Positions 1-8,160 of a stretch of 64,000 nucleotides of DNA are shown here, one piece after another (positions within the stretch are counted from its first letter, which is position 1; each line of letters begins with the position of its first letter). The notes beneath the pieces were generated by a model. That model did no database searches and had not been told where the DNA came from. It saw only the letters and a program-made list of their open reading frames with translations. Origin of the DNA: Arthrobacter oryzae. GTDB taxonomy: Bacteria; Actinomycetota; Actinomycetes; Actinomycetales; Micrococcaceae. The stretch is from contig NZ_JAUSSM010000002.1 in assembly GCF_030812315.1 (NCBI RefSeq), positions 558,001 through 622,000 of the forward strand. The letters run 5' to 3'. The position numbers were made by a program, and so were the translations under genes.

Positions 1-60
1 GTCAACAGGGATGCGATGGCGGCCTTCATGTACCGCTACAACACAGCCTTTCCCGGCTAG
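1..60 (+). CDS. C-terminal end of a surface-repeat (SLH-like) protein, partial
   Basis: Only the last 19 codons and the stop are in the window; the gene starts upstream. The residues VNRDAMAAFMYRY near the end match the closing motif of the SLH-like repeats found at the C-termini of many Arthrobacter secreted hydrolases and cell-wall proteins, where the motif is usually written as V(N/S)RDAMAAFLYR. That resemblance is from family knowledge; nothing about the rest of the protein can be said. It is most likely an exported, cell-surface protein. Confidence 0.55.
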   Translation, partial: VNRDAMAAFMYRYNTAFPG

Positions 61-88
61 GGACAACAGCATGAGGCAGAATCCATAG

Positions 89-343
89 ATGAAAAACTAT
101 TGCGTGGCCATCTGCCAGCTGAGCACTCAGCCGCAGGAGGACTTCGACGTCAACACGGAGCTCCTGATCCTTGAGGGCAAGGAACTCCATGTTGCGACGT
201 GGGACGCAGAGCCGCGGGACGGCGGTTTTGACGTCCTGGTCCTCAACGACCGCGTCAGCGCCCTCGGGTTCATGGTGGTCACCGACTGGGAGTTCCTCGA
301 AGGAAGAGCCTACGCGGTGGTGGAGCGGCGGGCCGGCGGCTGA
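89..343 (+). CDS. Hypothetical protein, 84 aa
   Basis: A small acidic open frame of 84 codons starting at ATG 89 with only a weak purine-rich stretch upstream. It has no signal peptide or membrane segment and I recognise no family. The composition (even mixture of hydrophobic and acidic residues, LILEGKELHVATWDAEP) looks like a genuine small beta-rich domain rather than a shadow frame. Its 3' end overlaps, convergently, the end of the truncated AlkD-like gene on the other strand by 34 bp, so its presence may be connected with the loss of that gene's C-terminus. Function unknown. Confidence 0.5.
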   Translation: MKNYCVAICQLSTQPQEDFDVNTELLILEGKELHVATWDAEPRDGGFDVLVLNDRVSALGFMVVTDWEFLEGRAYAVVERRAGG

Positions 344-846
344 GTGCCGTCCGGCCGTGACAGGCCGGCGGCGCGCCGCAGCCACGGATCGGGATCACGC
401 GCCCACCGGTCCAGCACTACGTCCGCCCGTACTCTCGCCTGTCCTTCCAGCCGGGCAACCAAGGGACGGACGACGTCGGCGGCCAGCGGGTCCACCAGCT
501 CACCCAGCTGCGCCTCCCGGACAAAGCCCTCGATCCGTGTGAGGTCGGAGTTGTTGAGCAGGGCCACCCTGGACTGCAGCAGCACAACGGCCGCCAGGCG
601 GCGTTCGAAGACGGGGACGGACCACAGCTCAGTGCTGAGGGCCGTGATGTCATCGTGGACGAGGTCACGGTGGCGGCGCAGCATGTCGCGGATGGTCCCC
701 CGCACCGCACCGACGGAGGCGCCGTAGTACTCGATCCCATCGCCCAGCCGGGCCTGGGCCTCCTCCGCCCGGAGCCAGGAGCTCTCCCGCTGCAGCGAAG
801 CATCCACGAAGTTACAGGCGTCGGTCACCCGACTATTCTGTCGCAT
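310..846 (-). pseudogene. C-terminally truncated DNA alkylation repeat (AlkD-like) protein
   Basis: 178 codons from ATG 846. The body reads as an AlkD-type HEAT-repeat DNA glycosylase: the segment ending ELWSVPVFERRLAAVVLL, the NNSDLTRIEGF repeat and the DRWARDPDPWLRRAA repeat are characteristic. Known family members are about 220-240 residues and continue with further helices after the WLRRAA motif. Here the frame runs into an Arg/Pro-rich tail (SRPDGTQPPARR) and stops. The DNA-contacting Arg of WLRR seems kept, but the last repeats are missing. It lies divergently from rnz with 43 bp between the starts. I infer a decayed gene; a short functional variant cannot be excluded. Longer upstream in-frame starts exist but overlap rnz. 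Confidence 0.55.
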
Positions 847-889
847 ACCCTGCGAGCGCCCTGAGCGGCGGCGTGAGACACTCAGTCCC

Positions 890-1909
890 ATGCGTGAACT
901 GGTCGTCCTGGGCACCGCCTCGCAGGTTCCCACACGGACCCGCAATCACAACGGGTATTTCCTTCGTTGGGACGGCGAGGGCTTGCTCTTCGATCCCGGT
1001 GAAGGCACCCAGCGGCAGATGACCCACGCCGGCGTCCCGGCCAGCCAGATCACGCGGATCTGCCTCACACACGTCCACGGGGACCACTGCTTCGGGCTTC
1101 CGGGCGTGCTGTCGCGCATGGTCCTCGACAGAGTGCCGCACCCGGTACATCTGCATTTTCCAGCCGCAGGTGCGGAGGTGGTCCGCGCCCTCGTGTCCCT
1201 TGCCTCCCCCGGCCTCGACCTGCAGCTGCACCCGCACTCCGCGCCGGGGCTGGTCGCCTCTGGACTGGAGGTGCGGCCGTTGCGGCACCGCATCGACACT
1301 TTCGGCTACCGGCTGGTCGAGCCGGACGGCCGCACCATGCTGCCGGATCAACTCGCAAGGGCAGGGATCAGCGGGCCGGATATCGCGCGGCTCCAGCAGA
1401 AAGGGAGCCTGGACGGGGTCCGGCTGGAGGACGTGAGCGTTCCGCGTCCCGGCCAGAGTTTCGCCTTCGTCATGGATACAGCGGAGTGCGATGGCGCTGA
1501 AGAACTCGCCGACGGGGTGGACCTCCTTGTGGCGGAGTCTACGTTCAGCAATGACGACGCCGGGCTGGCCGCTCAGTACCTGCACCTCACCGCCGGGCAG
1601 GCAGGCGCACTGGCGTCCACCGCCGGAGCCGGGACTCTGGTCCTCACCCACTTTTCCTCGCGGTACGTCGACGTTGGCGTCCTGGCTGAAGAGGCCGGTG
1701 CCCGCTCCGGCCGGGCCGCCGTCGTCGCCGCAAAGGACCTGGACAGGATCCCGCTGCCCAAGCGGCAACGGAACGGCCTGCTCGCGGGCGCCGTCCCGCC
1801 GTCGTCAGTAGACGAAGAAATCGAACCAGGCCCGGTTGTGGGCATGAAGCAGAACCAGGAACAGCACGAAGTCGAAGAGCAGGTGGACGGCCACGATGTA
1901 GGACAGTGA
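890..1909 (+). CDS. rnz: Ribonuclease Z (tRNase Z)
   Basis: Metallo-beta-lactamase-fold endonuclease that removes 3' trailers from tRNA precursors, acting in the cytoplasm with two zinc ions. The N-terminus ([15 protein letters not shown]), the HVHGDH zinc motif (His61, His63, Asp65, His66), the FDPGEGTQRQ loop and the later LVAESTF and LTHFSSRY motifs are all present. The recognisable family end (AAKDLDRIPLPKR) is reached at about residue 293, but the frame continues about 45 residues in a Gln/Glu/Val-rich stretch that is antisense to the 3' end of the CPBP gene. This looks like loss of the original stop codon. A diverged copy of the first 35 codons exists at 15560. Confidence 0.93.
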   Translation: MRELVVLGTASQVPTRTRNHNGYFLRWDGEGLLFDPGEGTQRQMTHAGVPASQITRICLTHVHGDHCFGLPGVLSRMVLDRVPHPVHLHFPAAGAEVVRALVSLASPGLDLQLHPHSAPGLVASGLEVRPLRHRIDTFGYRLVEPDGRTMLPDQLARAGISGPDIARLQQKGSLDGVRLEDVSVPRPGQSFAFVMDTAECDGAEELADGVDLLVAESTFSNDDAGLAAQYLHLTAGQAGALASTAGAGTLVLTHFSSRYVDVGVLAEEAGARSGRAAVVAAKDLDRIPLPKRQRNGLLAGAVPPSSVDEEIEPGPVVGMKQNQEQHEVEEQVDGHDVGQ

Positions 1910-2632
1910 CTTCGTCCGCGTGAAAATCACCGCCTGGAGCAGGGCGAAGGGAAAGATGAACACCGGCGCCCAGGCGTGGAACCCCAGTTCCCACAGGAAC
2001 GACGTGAACAGGACGGCCTGCAGCACGTTCGCCTGCGCAAGTGGCAGGTGCCGGTGCAGCAGCACAAAGCACGTGCAGATGAAGAACAGCTCGTCCCAGA
2101 TCCCCAGCACATTCGTGCCCAGGAAGAGCCGGAAGATCCCTTCCGGATCCGAAACCGCGGGCCAGTTGCTGTAGACCCCGGTATTGACCATGTACGCCGG
2201 AAGCAGCGCGTACCCCATAACGACGACGGCCACCAGGTACCATTTCTCCGTCCGCGTCCAGGGATGCCCGGTCATCACCGGAAACCTGACCGCGTGGTCC
2301 TTGAAGGCGAACCGCGAAACACCATACGGAATTCCGACGGCGAGGATCATCGCCGTACCCATGACGAGCATGTGCTCGGTACTGATATCCGTGGTGATCG
2401 GAACAAGGCTGATTGCCACAAGCCCGGCCGTGATCAGGGCCAGATCGCGCAGGAGCGCCCTGTCGATCAATCCTGCCAGGACAAGCGCCAACGCCAGAAC
2501 GCCATACCCGGCGATCCTTTGTTCCAGAACGAAAAGGACGAAGCCGGAGAGCGACACCAGCGCCGAGGGAAGCAGACTCAGCGAAATGCCGCTGCGGATG
2601 CCGGTTCCGGCAGCGAGCGCACGGCTAGACAT
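1805..2632 (-). CDS. CPBP-type intramembrane protease family protein
   Basis: 275 aa from ATG 2632, which overlaps the stop of the upstream hydrolase gene by 8 bp, so the two are probably co-translated. About seven to eight hydrophobic segments are visible (for example SLLPSALVSLSGFVLFVL and VLALALVLAGLI). The central ELFFICTCFVLLHRHL, the later FTSFLWELGFHAWAPVFIF with its H, and the final HLLFDFVLF are arranged as in CPBP (Abi/CAAX) intramembrane endopeptidases: an E/F-rich helix, then FxxxH, then HxxxD. The usual EExxxR motif is weak here (DELFF), so catalysis is uncertain. The 3' end is antisense to the extended tail of rnz. Confidence 0.6.
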   Translation of the reverse strand: MSSRALAAGTGIRSGISLSLLPSALVSLSGFVLFVLEQRIAGYGVLALALVLAGLIDRALLRDLALITAGLVAISLVPITTDISTEHMLVMGTAMILAVGIPYGVSRFAFKDHAVRFPVMTGHPWTRTEKWYLVAVVVMGYALLPAYMVNTGVYSNWPAVSDPEGIFRLFLGTNVLGIWDELFFICTCFVLLHRHLPLAQANVLQAVLFTSFLWELGFHAWAPVFIFPFALLQAVIFTRTKSLSYIVAVHLLFDFVLFLVLLHAHNRAWFDFFVY

Positions 2633-3596
2633 ACTTACCGAACCAGGCCAGTGTGTCGTTCCACGCGGCGGTGGCCTGCGCCTCGTCGTAGCGCTCGCCG
2701 GTGTCATTGTGGAACGCATGGTCGACGCCGGGATACACCTTCAGCTCGTGGCGGACGTCAGTGGCGGCCAGGGCATCCCGGAAGGCCGGCAGCGCGCCGG
2801 TGATCCGGTCGTCGAGTTCGGCGTAGACGCCGAGGACCGCGGGCTTGATCGCAGAAAGCTTGTCCAGATCCGGGGCGGGTCCGTAGAACGCAGACGTCGC
2901 CTTCAGCCCGGCCAGCTCCGTCGCCGCCTGCCACGTGATGCCTCCGCCGAAGCAGTAGCCAGTCATGGCAATCCGTCCGGAATCGACGAAGGACTGCGCG
3001 TTCAGGTAATCGAAAGCCGCCGAGAAATCAGCCACATGGCGGGGGGCACCGGCCTGCGTCAGTGCTCCGGGGACGGCGTCCTGGTCCAAGCTCGCGGTCC
3101 CTCCCTCCCTGCTCAGCAGGTCTAGCGCCAGGGCCGCGTAGCCGGCCTTGGCGAAGCGCCGCGCCACGTCCTGGATGTGCGGGGTCAGCCCGCGGTTTTC
3201 GTGGCAGACCAGCACGGCTGGTCCAGCTTCATCGCCTTCCGGCCGGGCAAGGTAAGCGCTGATGTCGGTGCTGCCTGAAGGGAACCGCACCGTCTCGGTC
3301 ACCAGCCCGGCCGCACCTTCGGGAACGGAGAGCGGGCTCTTGGCGCCAGGGACTGCGCCGGCGGAAGCGGTGCCCGTTCCCGGCGAAGGCGACGTGGGAG
3401 TTGGCATCGGATCCGTGCTTCGCGGAAGTTCCTGCGGCGTGCAGCCGACCAGGGCCATCGCGGTCGCGGCGGCGGCCATGCTGCCGGTAATGAACGCTAC
3501 CCTGCGCGTGAACGTGTGTTGGCTCATGGCTCCGGCACGGTAATCGTCAAAGAATTCCTCGATCAGGTACTTCTCAAACTTGCCAAGCTGGGTCAT
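2625..3596 (-). CDS. Dienelactone hydrolase family protein, exported
   Basis: Alpha/beta hydrolase of 323 aa. The nucleophile elbow GYCFGGG places a catalytic Cys near residue 215. The Asp of AELDDR (about 262) and the His of VDHAFHND (about 293) complete the dienelactone-hydrolase triad, and VCHENRGLTPHIQDVARR is the family signature. The start at ATG 3596 gives about 30 residues before a twin-arginine pair (TFTRR) and a hydrophobic stretch ending LVGC (Cys52), so it could be Tat-exported and lipid-anchored. A Pro/Thr/Ser-rich linker follows. The substrate is unknown; family members act on lactones and related esters. The gene overlaps the downstream CPBP gene. Confidence 0.85.
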   Translation of the reverse strand: MTQLGKFEKYLIEEFFDDYRAGAMSQHTFTRRVAFITGSMAAAATAMALVGCTPQELPRSTDPMPTPTSPSPGTGTASAGAVPGAKSPLSVPEGAAGLVTETVRFPSGSTDISAYLARPEGDEAGPAVLVCHENRGLTPHIQDVARRFAKAGYAALALDLLSREGGTASLDQDAVPGALTQAGAPRHVADFSAAFDYLNAQSFVDSGRIAMTGYCFGGGITWQAATELAGLKATSAFYGPAPDLDKLSAIKPAVLGVYAELDDRITGALPAFRDALAATDVRHELKVYPGVDHAFHNDTGERYDEAQATAAWNDTLAWFGKYV

Positions 3597-3670
3597 GGAG
3601 GGCCTCCTACCGTTTACCAACATCCTCCTCCGCCCTTCCATCACGGAGCAAGGGGGCCGGCGCTTCGCCG

Positions 3671-4468
3671 CTAGAACGGGTTCAGCAGCCGGTCCACGAA
3701 CTGCCGCGTGCGCTCTTCCTGCGGGTCGCGCAGGACGGTATCCGGGTGTCCGCGCTCGACAACGACTCCACCATCCATGAAGATGACTTCGTCCGCGACC
3801 TGGCGGGCGAACGCAAGCTCATGGGTGACCACCACCATGGTCCAGCCTTCGTCGGCCAGTTCCTTGATGACGGTTAGGACGTCGCCCACCAGCTCAGGAT
3901 CAAGCGCCGATGTTGGCTCGTCAAAGAGCAGGAGCTGCGGGCGCAGGGCCAGTGCGCGAACGATACCCACGCGCTGCTGCTGCCCGCCGGAGAGCTCGAA
4001 CGGGTAGCTCTTTTCCTTGGCTGCCAGCCCGACCCGGGCCAGGAGCTCCCGCGCTTCAGCGATGGCCTCGGCTTTCGGGCGTTTCTGCACCTGCACGGGA
4101 CCCTCGATGACGTTCTCCAGGACGGTCTTGTGCGGGAAGAGGTTGTAGTGCTGGAACACCATCGCGCTGCGGTCGCGTAGCGCGGCCAGCTGCTTCTTGG
4201 TCACCGGTGCGGAAAAGTCGACGGCGAGCTGCCCCACAAAGTCAACGACGCCGTCGTCGGGTATTTCGAGTCCGTTGAGGCACCGCAAGACCGTCGTTTT
4301 TCCGGACCCCGACGGCCCGATCAGGGCGACGACTTCGCCGCGGCGGACGTCGATGTCGACGGATCTCAGTACTTCATGATGGCCGAAGGCCTTCCGCAGT
4401 CCCCTGACGGCCAGGAGCGCGGGGGCCCGGGGCACTGACTCAGCGTGCGAGGATTCAGTGGGCGACAT
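3671..4468 (-). CDS. Polar amino-acid ABC transporter ATP-binding protein
   Basis: 265 aa ATPase of the PAAT/GlnQ class. Walker A GPSGSGKT lies at about 51-58, the Q-loop at FQHYNLFPH, the signature LSGGQQQR from about 159, and Walker B LLLFDEPTSALDPE with the H-loop VVTHE after it. FQHYNLFPHKTVLENV is typical of amino-acid importers. Its start lies inside the 3' end of the permease gene (14-bp overlap), so the subunits are translationally coupled. The complex works at the cytoplasmic face, driving import of an amino acid captured by the binding protein encoded at 5157-5981. The motifs do not settle the substrate. Confidence 0.92.
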   Translation of the reverse strand: MSPTESSHAESVPRAPALLAVRGLRKAFGHHEVLRSVDIDVRRGEVVALIGPSGSGKTTVLRCLNGLEIPDDGVVDFVGQLAVDFSAPVTKKQLAALRDRSAMVFQHYNLFPHKTVLENVIEGPVQVQKRPKAEAIAEARELLARVGLAAKEKSYPFELSGGQQQRVGIVRALALRPQLLLFDEPTSALDPELVGDVLTVIKELADEGWTMVVVTHELAFARQVADEVIFMDGGVVVERGHPDTVLRDPQEERTRQFVDRLLNPF

Positions 4469-5120
4469 AGCGGTCCAATCTCTTCTCCAGGACGGATTGA
4501 CCGCCGGCCAGGACCAGGCAGACGACCCAGTAGATGACGGCTGCTTCCAGGTACAGCAGCATGAACTCCTGGCTGAAGGCCGCCACCTGCTGCGCCTGGC
4601 GGAAGAGCTCGGTGACCAGGATCAGGGATGCCAGCGACGTGTCCTTGACCAGGCTGATGAAGGTGTTGGAAAGGGGCGGTACCGAGACCCGGGCGGCCTG
4701 CGGCAGGATGAGCCGCACCAGCGACTGACGGCGGGACATGCCGATCGTGTGTCCGGCCTCCCACTGCCCCTTGGGAACGGAAAGGATGGCCGCCCGGATG
4801 ACTTCGGCGGCGTAACCGCCCACGTTCAGGGAGAACGCGATGATGGCGCTGGGCCAGGGGCTGATGGTGACGCCGATCGAAGGAAGCCCGTAGAAAATGA
4901 CGAACAGCTGGACCAGGAGGGGTGTGCCGCGAATGACCGAGATGTAAATCCTCGCAATGGCCGCGAAGACGGGGTTCCGGCTCAGCCGCATCAGGGCAAT
5001 CAGCAGGGCCAGCAGCAGTCCGAGTCCGAACGACGCCAGGGCCAGGGGAATCGTGCCCGTGACGGCACCCATCAGGATGGGGCCAAGCGAGCTCCATACG
5101 AGGTCCCAGTTGATAGTCAT
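4455..5120 (-). CDS. Polar amino-acid ABC transporter permease
   Basis: 221 aa membrane protein with about five hydrophobic segments (PLALASFGLGLLLALLIALM is the clearest). It carries the HisM/GlnP-type cytoplasmic motif, here GYAAEVIRAAILSVPKGQWEAG, where E-A and the G interact with the ATPase. The IYISVIRGTPLLVQLFVIFYGLP segment is near-universal in this family. It sits between the binding-protein and ATPase genes and overlaps the latter. One permease gene suggests a homodimeric channel. The best guess from overall appearance is a cystine/glutamate-type importer, but this is only inference. Confidence 0.9.
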   Translation of the reverse strand: MTINWDLVWSSLGPILMGAVTGTIPLALASFGLGLLLALLIALMRLSRNPVFAAIARIYISVIRGTPLLVQLFVIFYGLPSIGVTISPWPSAIIAFSLNVGGYAAEVIRAAILSVPKGQWEAGHTIGMSRRQSLVRLILPQAARVSVPPLSNTFISLVKDTSLASLILVTELFRQAQQVAAFSQEFMLLYLEAAVIYWVVCLVLAGGQSVLEKRLDRYVAH

Positions 5121-5156
5121 GCTCTGACGCTGCGTTCTCCGTCGGCCTCCATACCG

Positions 5157-5981
5157 CTATTTCGAAACGTCGGCGTCGAAGTACTCCTGCGAAATCCTGG
5201 CAAGCGTGCCGTCGGCCTGCAGCTCGCCGAGGGCGGTGTTCACGGCCTCCGTCAGGCTCGTTGATCCTTTGCGGAACGCGAACGCGCTGAGCGACTTGTC
5301 AGTGGTCTCGGCGGCAATTTTGATCTCGTCGTCTTTCGCGGTCTTCTGATAGTCGAGGTAGGTCAGTTTGTCGTTGATCGTGGCGTCAACACGCCCCTGC
5401 TTCAGCAGTGTCACCGCCTGCGCCCATCCCTCCACTGCCTCCACATTGGCGCCGCTTTCCTGCGCCAACTTGTACCAGTTGCTCGTCAGGGACTGCGCGG
5501 TGGTCTTGCCCTTAAGGCTGTCGAAGGAGCTGACGCTGCTGTCATCAGCCTTGGTGACGATGACGCCTGTGCTCACCGTGTACGGCTCCGAGAATTCGTA
5601 TTTCGCCTTGCGTTCGTCGGTGATCGAGACCTGGTTGGCGACAACGTCGAACCGCTTGGCCTCAAGGCCGGCGAAGATGGCGTCGAACTGCGTTTCCTGG
5701 AAGGACGCCTTGACCCCGAGCTTCTCGGCGACGGCCGTGATGATCTCCACGTCATAGCCGGTCAGGTCGCCGCTTCCGTCGGCATGGAAGGAGAAGGGTT
5801 TGTAGGTGCCTTCCGTGCCGATCTTGAGCTCGCCTGCGTTCTTGACGTCGCTCAGCGACGTGTCCGCCCCGCCCGCCGGAGAGGTGCCGGACGGAGGGGT
5901 GGAACCGGAGCCGCAGCCGGCCAAGGCCAGTGCTGCCGCTGCAACGAGGCCGATAGCGGAAAGACGTGTGCGCTTCATCAT
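5157..5981 (-). CDS. Amino-acid ABC transporter substrate-binding lipoprotein
   Basis: 274 aa. A short charged N-terminus, hydrophobic stretch and lipobox LAGC (Cys23) mark an exported lipoprotein. It then has the SBP_bac_3 fold: GTYKPFSFHADGSGDLTGYDVEII contains the ligand-contacting P-F-S-F and G-Y-D-V-E elements, and RFDVVANQVSITDERKAKYEFSEPY is the hinge motif of PAAT binding proteins. FliY/TcyA-like cystine binding proteins share this pattern, so a sulfur amino acid is possible but not proven. It is the first gene of the three-gene operon, with 36 bp to the permease. Confidence 0.9.
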   Translation of the reverse strand: MMKRTRLSAIGLVAAAALALAGCGSGSTPPSGTSPAGGADTSLSDVKNAGELKIGTEGTYKPFSFHADGSGDLTGYDVEIITAVAEKLGVKASFQETQFDAIFAGLEAKRFDVVANQVSITDERKAKYEFSEPYTVSTGVIVTKADDSSVSSFDSLKGKTTAQSLTSNWYKLAQESGANVEAVEGWAQAVTLLKQGRVDATINDKLTYLDYQKTAKDDEIKIAAETTDKSLSAFAFRKGSTSLTEAVNTALGELQADGTLARISQEYFDADVSK

Positions 5982-6130
5982 GAACCTTCGTCCTGTAGCC
6001 GGAAGAGGCTTGCCAGCTATACCGCGGCCGGCAGTCCACTACCGACGATAGCAAGATCTGCCTTTGGGGAACACAAGATGCGGAGGCGCGGGACACATGG
6101 TTCCCCGCCCCGGCTCGCTAGGATTCGACC

Positions 6131-6778
6131 ATGGGAAAGCACGGGAAGCGGGCCAGCGCCTTCAAGGCCTCGTTGGAAGCGGCCGGATATGACGTTCTGG
6201 AAACACCCCGCGAACATGGCGTGGCGGCAGCCACCACGAAGCAGCTTTCCGATGAGGTCCGGGTCTCCATCGTCAACGTCTACCGCGCACTGGGTGGTGT
6301 CAGGGACGACGCCGAGTTCACGGCCGGGGTGTGGGACTTTGCGTGTTCGGACGGGTTGTTCATCGAGTTCGACGAGGCCCTGCACTTCAACCGCTACCGG
6401 CCGGTGACTCTTCAGACCCCGTGGTCGTCTGAACTCCCTTGGGCGCTGGACTACAGCGGCTACAGCGGGGCCATGGAAGGAATGTGCCTGAAGGACGGGA
6501 AGTCCGGCGGCAGGTGGGCCAGCCCGTCGTCGGACGCCATGTTCGGCGGCTCGGACGCTCCGGGAGTGTTTGGGGACAGAGGCTCATCCCGGTGGAAGCA
6601 GCGCGCGCTCTACGATGCGGTCCGCGATGCCTACGCCTGGTCCACACCAGGGGCGAACCTGGCCCGCATCTCGATTCACGATGAGATTGGCGGCCTCAGC
6701 GTCAACTGGGCGACCAGCCACGGGCTCCTGCTGGACCCCCTGGAACTGAGGGAATTCATCGAATCGCGCACAGCCTAG
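6131..6778 (+). CDS. Hypothetical protein, 215 aa
   Basis: The frame starts at ATG 6131 seven bases after an AGGA sequence. The first residues are basic (MGKHGKRASAFKASLE) and are followed by AGYDVLETPREHGVA, a helix-strand pattern reminiscent of restriction-like nuclease folds. VWDFACSDGLFIEFDEALHFNRYR has the feel of a structured core with conserved acidic and aromatic positions, then a Trp-rich ALYDAVRDAY segment. No signal peptide or membrane span. I do not recognise a named family. Proteins of this appearance occur in scattered actinobacteria, and a nuclease-like role is only a guess from the D...E..F..E.LHF pattern. Confidence 0.7.
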   Translation: MGKHGKRASAFKASLEAAGYDVLETPREHGVAAATTKQLSDEVRVSIVNVYRALGGVRDDAEFTAGVWDFACSDGLFIEFDEALHFNRYRPVTLQTPWSSELPWALDYSGYSGAMEGMCLKDGKSGGRWASPSSDAMFGGSDAPGVFGDRGSSRWKQRALYDAVRDAYAWSTPGANLARISIHDEIGGLSVNWATSHGLLLDPLELREFIESRTA

Positions 6779-6829
6779 GGATCCCCGTCACCGGCTCTGC
6801 CCGTAAAGCTACGACGTATTGGTCCCCAT

Positions 6830-6861
6830 TAAGTTGCCGAATTGATCAATTCCTCAACTTA
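6830..6861. promoter_or_regulatory. 32-bp near-perfect dyad, candidate operator
   Basis: Inverted arms TAAGTTG and CAACTTA flank a 14-bp perfect palindrome GAATTGATCAATTC, with two mismatched pairs between them, so 14 of 16 pairs are complementary about one centre (6845/6846). It is AT-rich and has no following T-run, so it looks more like a binding site for a dimeric regulator than a terminator. It lies about 100 bp upstream of the gene at 6959. Confidence 0.5.
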
Positions 6862-6958
6862 CTGCCCGGTAAGGGTTATGCCTGCACACCGCAGCGGCTA
6901 GCCTTTCATAGAGGCCGGGGGGAGGTCCCCGGCTGATGGCTACAGAGGACCAGCGAAA

Positions 6959-7255
6959 ATGCCAAGCACAGTGACCTTTTCGGTGACAACCATGCCCAGG
7001 AGCGGCTCAGAAGGCAGCTTCCGGGAAATCGTCCGCAACCTGCGGACGGACGAACTCGAGGACTGCTTTCTGACGGTCTTCCACGTCGGCGACTCATACG
7101 CCCTGCTCAGCGGTGAAGCGATCCACAGCGCGCACACTGCCACCAACGATGCCCTCCGCGCCTACCTCCTCCGCCGCCTCGCGGGCAACGGCATCGGTTT
7201 GGATTTTGATGTGAGGATCGACCGGGCTTCGGAAGCCGCCCGCTCCCGTTCATAA
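6959..7255 (+). CDS. Hypothetical protein, 98 aa
   Basis: Small frame starting at ATG 6959 with an AGAGGA ribosome-binding sequence nine bases upstream. The leader also contains a G-rich hairpin (GCCGGGG/CCCCGGC around 6911-6932). The protein has no membrane segment and alternates short strands and helices. FREIVRNLRTDELEDCFLTVFHVGDSYALLSGEAIHSAHT looks like a compact cytosolic alpha/beta domain. I do not recognise it. The preceding 32-bp dyad at 6830-6861 suggests specific regulation. Confidence 0.6.
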   Translation: MPSTVTFSVTTMPRSGSEGSFREIVRNLRTDELEDCFLTVFHVGDSYALLSGEAIHSAHTATNDALRAYLLRRLAGNGIGLDFDVRIDRASEAARSRS

Positions 7256-7295
7256 CCCGTCCGGGATGTGATCGACGGCGCGATACGCTCATCCC

Positions 7296-8006
7296 ATGTC
7301 GCCCGAACGCTACCTCGCCGCACTGGCCGGCATAGTCGACAGCCTCAGCGCGCTCGCCCGCCAGCCCGACGACGTGCTGTCCCGTTCCGTACCGGCCTGC
7401 CCCGGGTGGACACTCAATCAGCTGTTCGGGCATCTCGGTTCAATTGAACGCTGGGCCGCCGCTGTGGTTCTGGGCGGGAAATACGTCGAGGAGCCGGCCC
7501 CGCCAACGTTGGGTGCCGCCCCATGGTTCCTCGATGGCACTGCTCCGTTCCTCGCGACGATGGCGGCCCTGGATCCGGAGGCACCGTGCTGGAACTTCGG
7601 ACCGCCGCCGCGCACCGCGGGTTTCTGGCTTCGCCGTCAGGCGCACGAACACGCCATCCACCTCATCGACGCCAGCCAGGCTTCCGGCCGGGCGGCGCCG
7701 GACCTTGGAGCGGACATCATGCTCGACGGCGTCGACGAGGTCCTGACCATGTTCACCCCGCGCCAGCTACGGCTGGAGCGGATGCAGCAGCCGGAGAAGG
7801 CCGTGTCATTCCACGTGCCGGGGGCAGCCAGCTTGTCCGCGGGTAGCTGGACGGTGGGCCCGGGACCCGCGGCGGCATCCATCACCGCGCCGTTGCCAGA
7901 CATGTACCTCGGCCTCTGGGGCCGGTCCAACCTCGAAGATGCGGCCGTCATCGATGGTGACGCTTCCCTGGCCCTTCGCGTCCTCCGCGGCCCGCTGACA
8001 CCGTGA
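7296..8006 (+). CDS. Maleylpyruvate isomerase family (DinB-like fold) protein
   Basis: 236 aa. The N-terminal half has the DinB/MDMPI pattern: VPACPGWTLNQLFGHLGSIERWAA gives the first metal-binding His in the CPGW...L..HL motif, and the RRQAHEHAIHLIDA motif supplies the H-E-x-x-x-H pair. The C-terminal half (GSWTVGPGPAAASITAPLPDMYLGLWGR) is the MDMPI C-terminal SCP-like domain. In actinobacteria this fold commonly serves mycothiol-dependent S-transferases and isomerases; the substrate here is not known. It stands alone, in line with the flanking DUF2087 gene but with 154 bp between them. Confidence 0.83.
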   Translation: MSPERYLAALAGIVDSLSALARQPDDVLSRSVPACPGWTLNQLFGHLGSIERWAAAVVLGGKYVEEPAPPTLGAAPWFLDGTAPFLATMAALDPEAPCWNFGPPPRTAGFWLRRQAHEHAIHLIDASQASGRAAPDLGADIMLDGVDEVLTMFTPRQLRLERMQQPEKAVSFHVPGAASLSAGSWTVGPGPAAASITAPLPDMYLGLWGRSNLEDAAVIDGDASLALRVLRGPLTP

Positions 8007-8160
8007 GCCGGACCTTTACACTCGGCAACGCCTGCCATTGCTGCGGTTTCCGTCGCACCGCTGGAGGACTACGATTTGCCTGTTGACGACGCACTTGGTG
8101 ACCAGCGATAACCGGGGGCAGGCGAAGAGTGAGGAAAATGCTGTGACTGGAGGGACGAGG

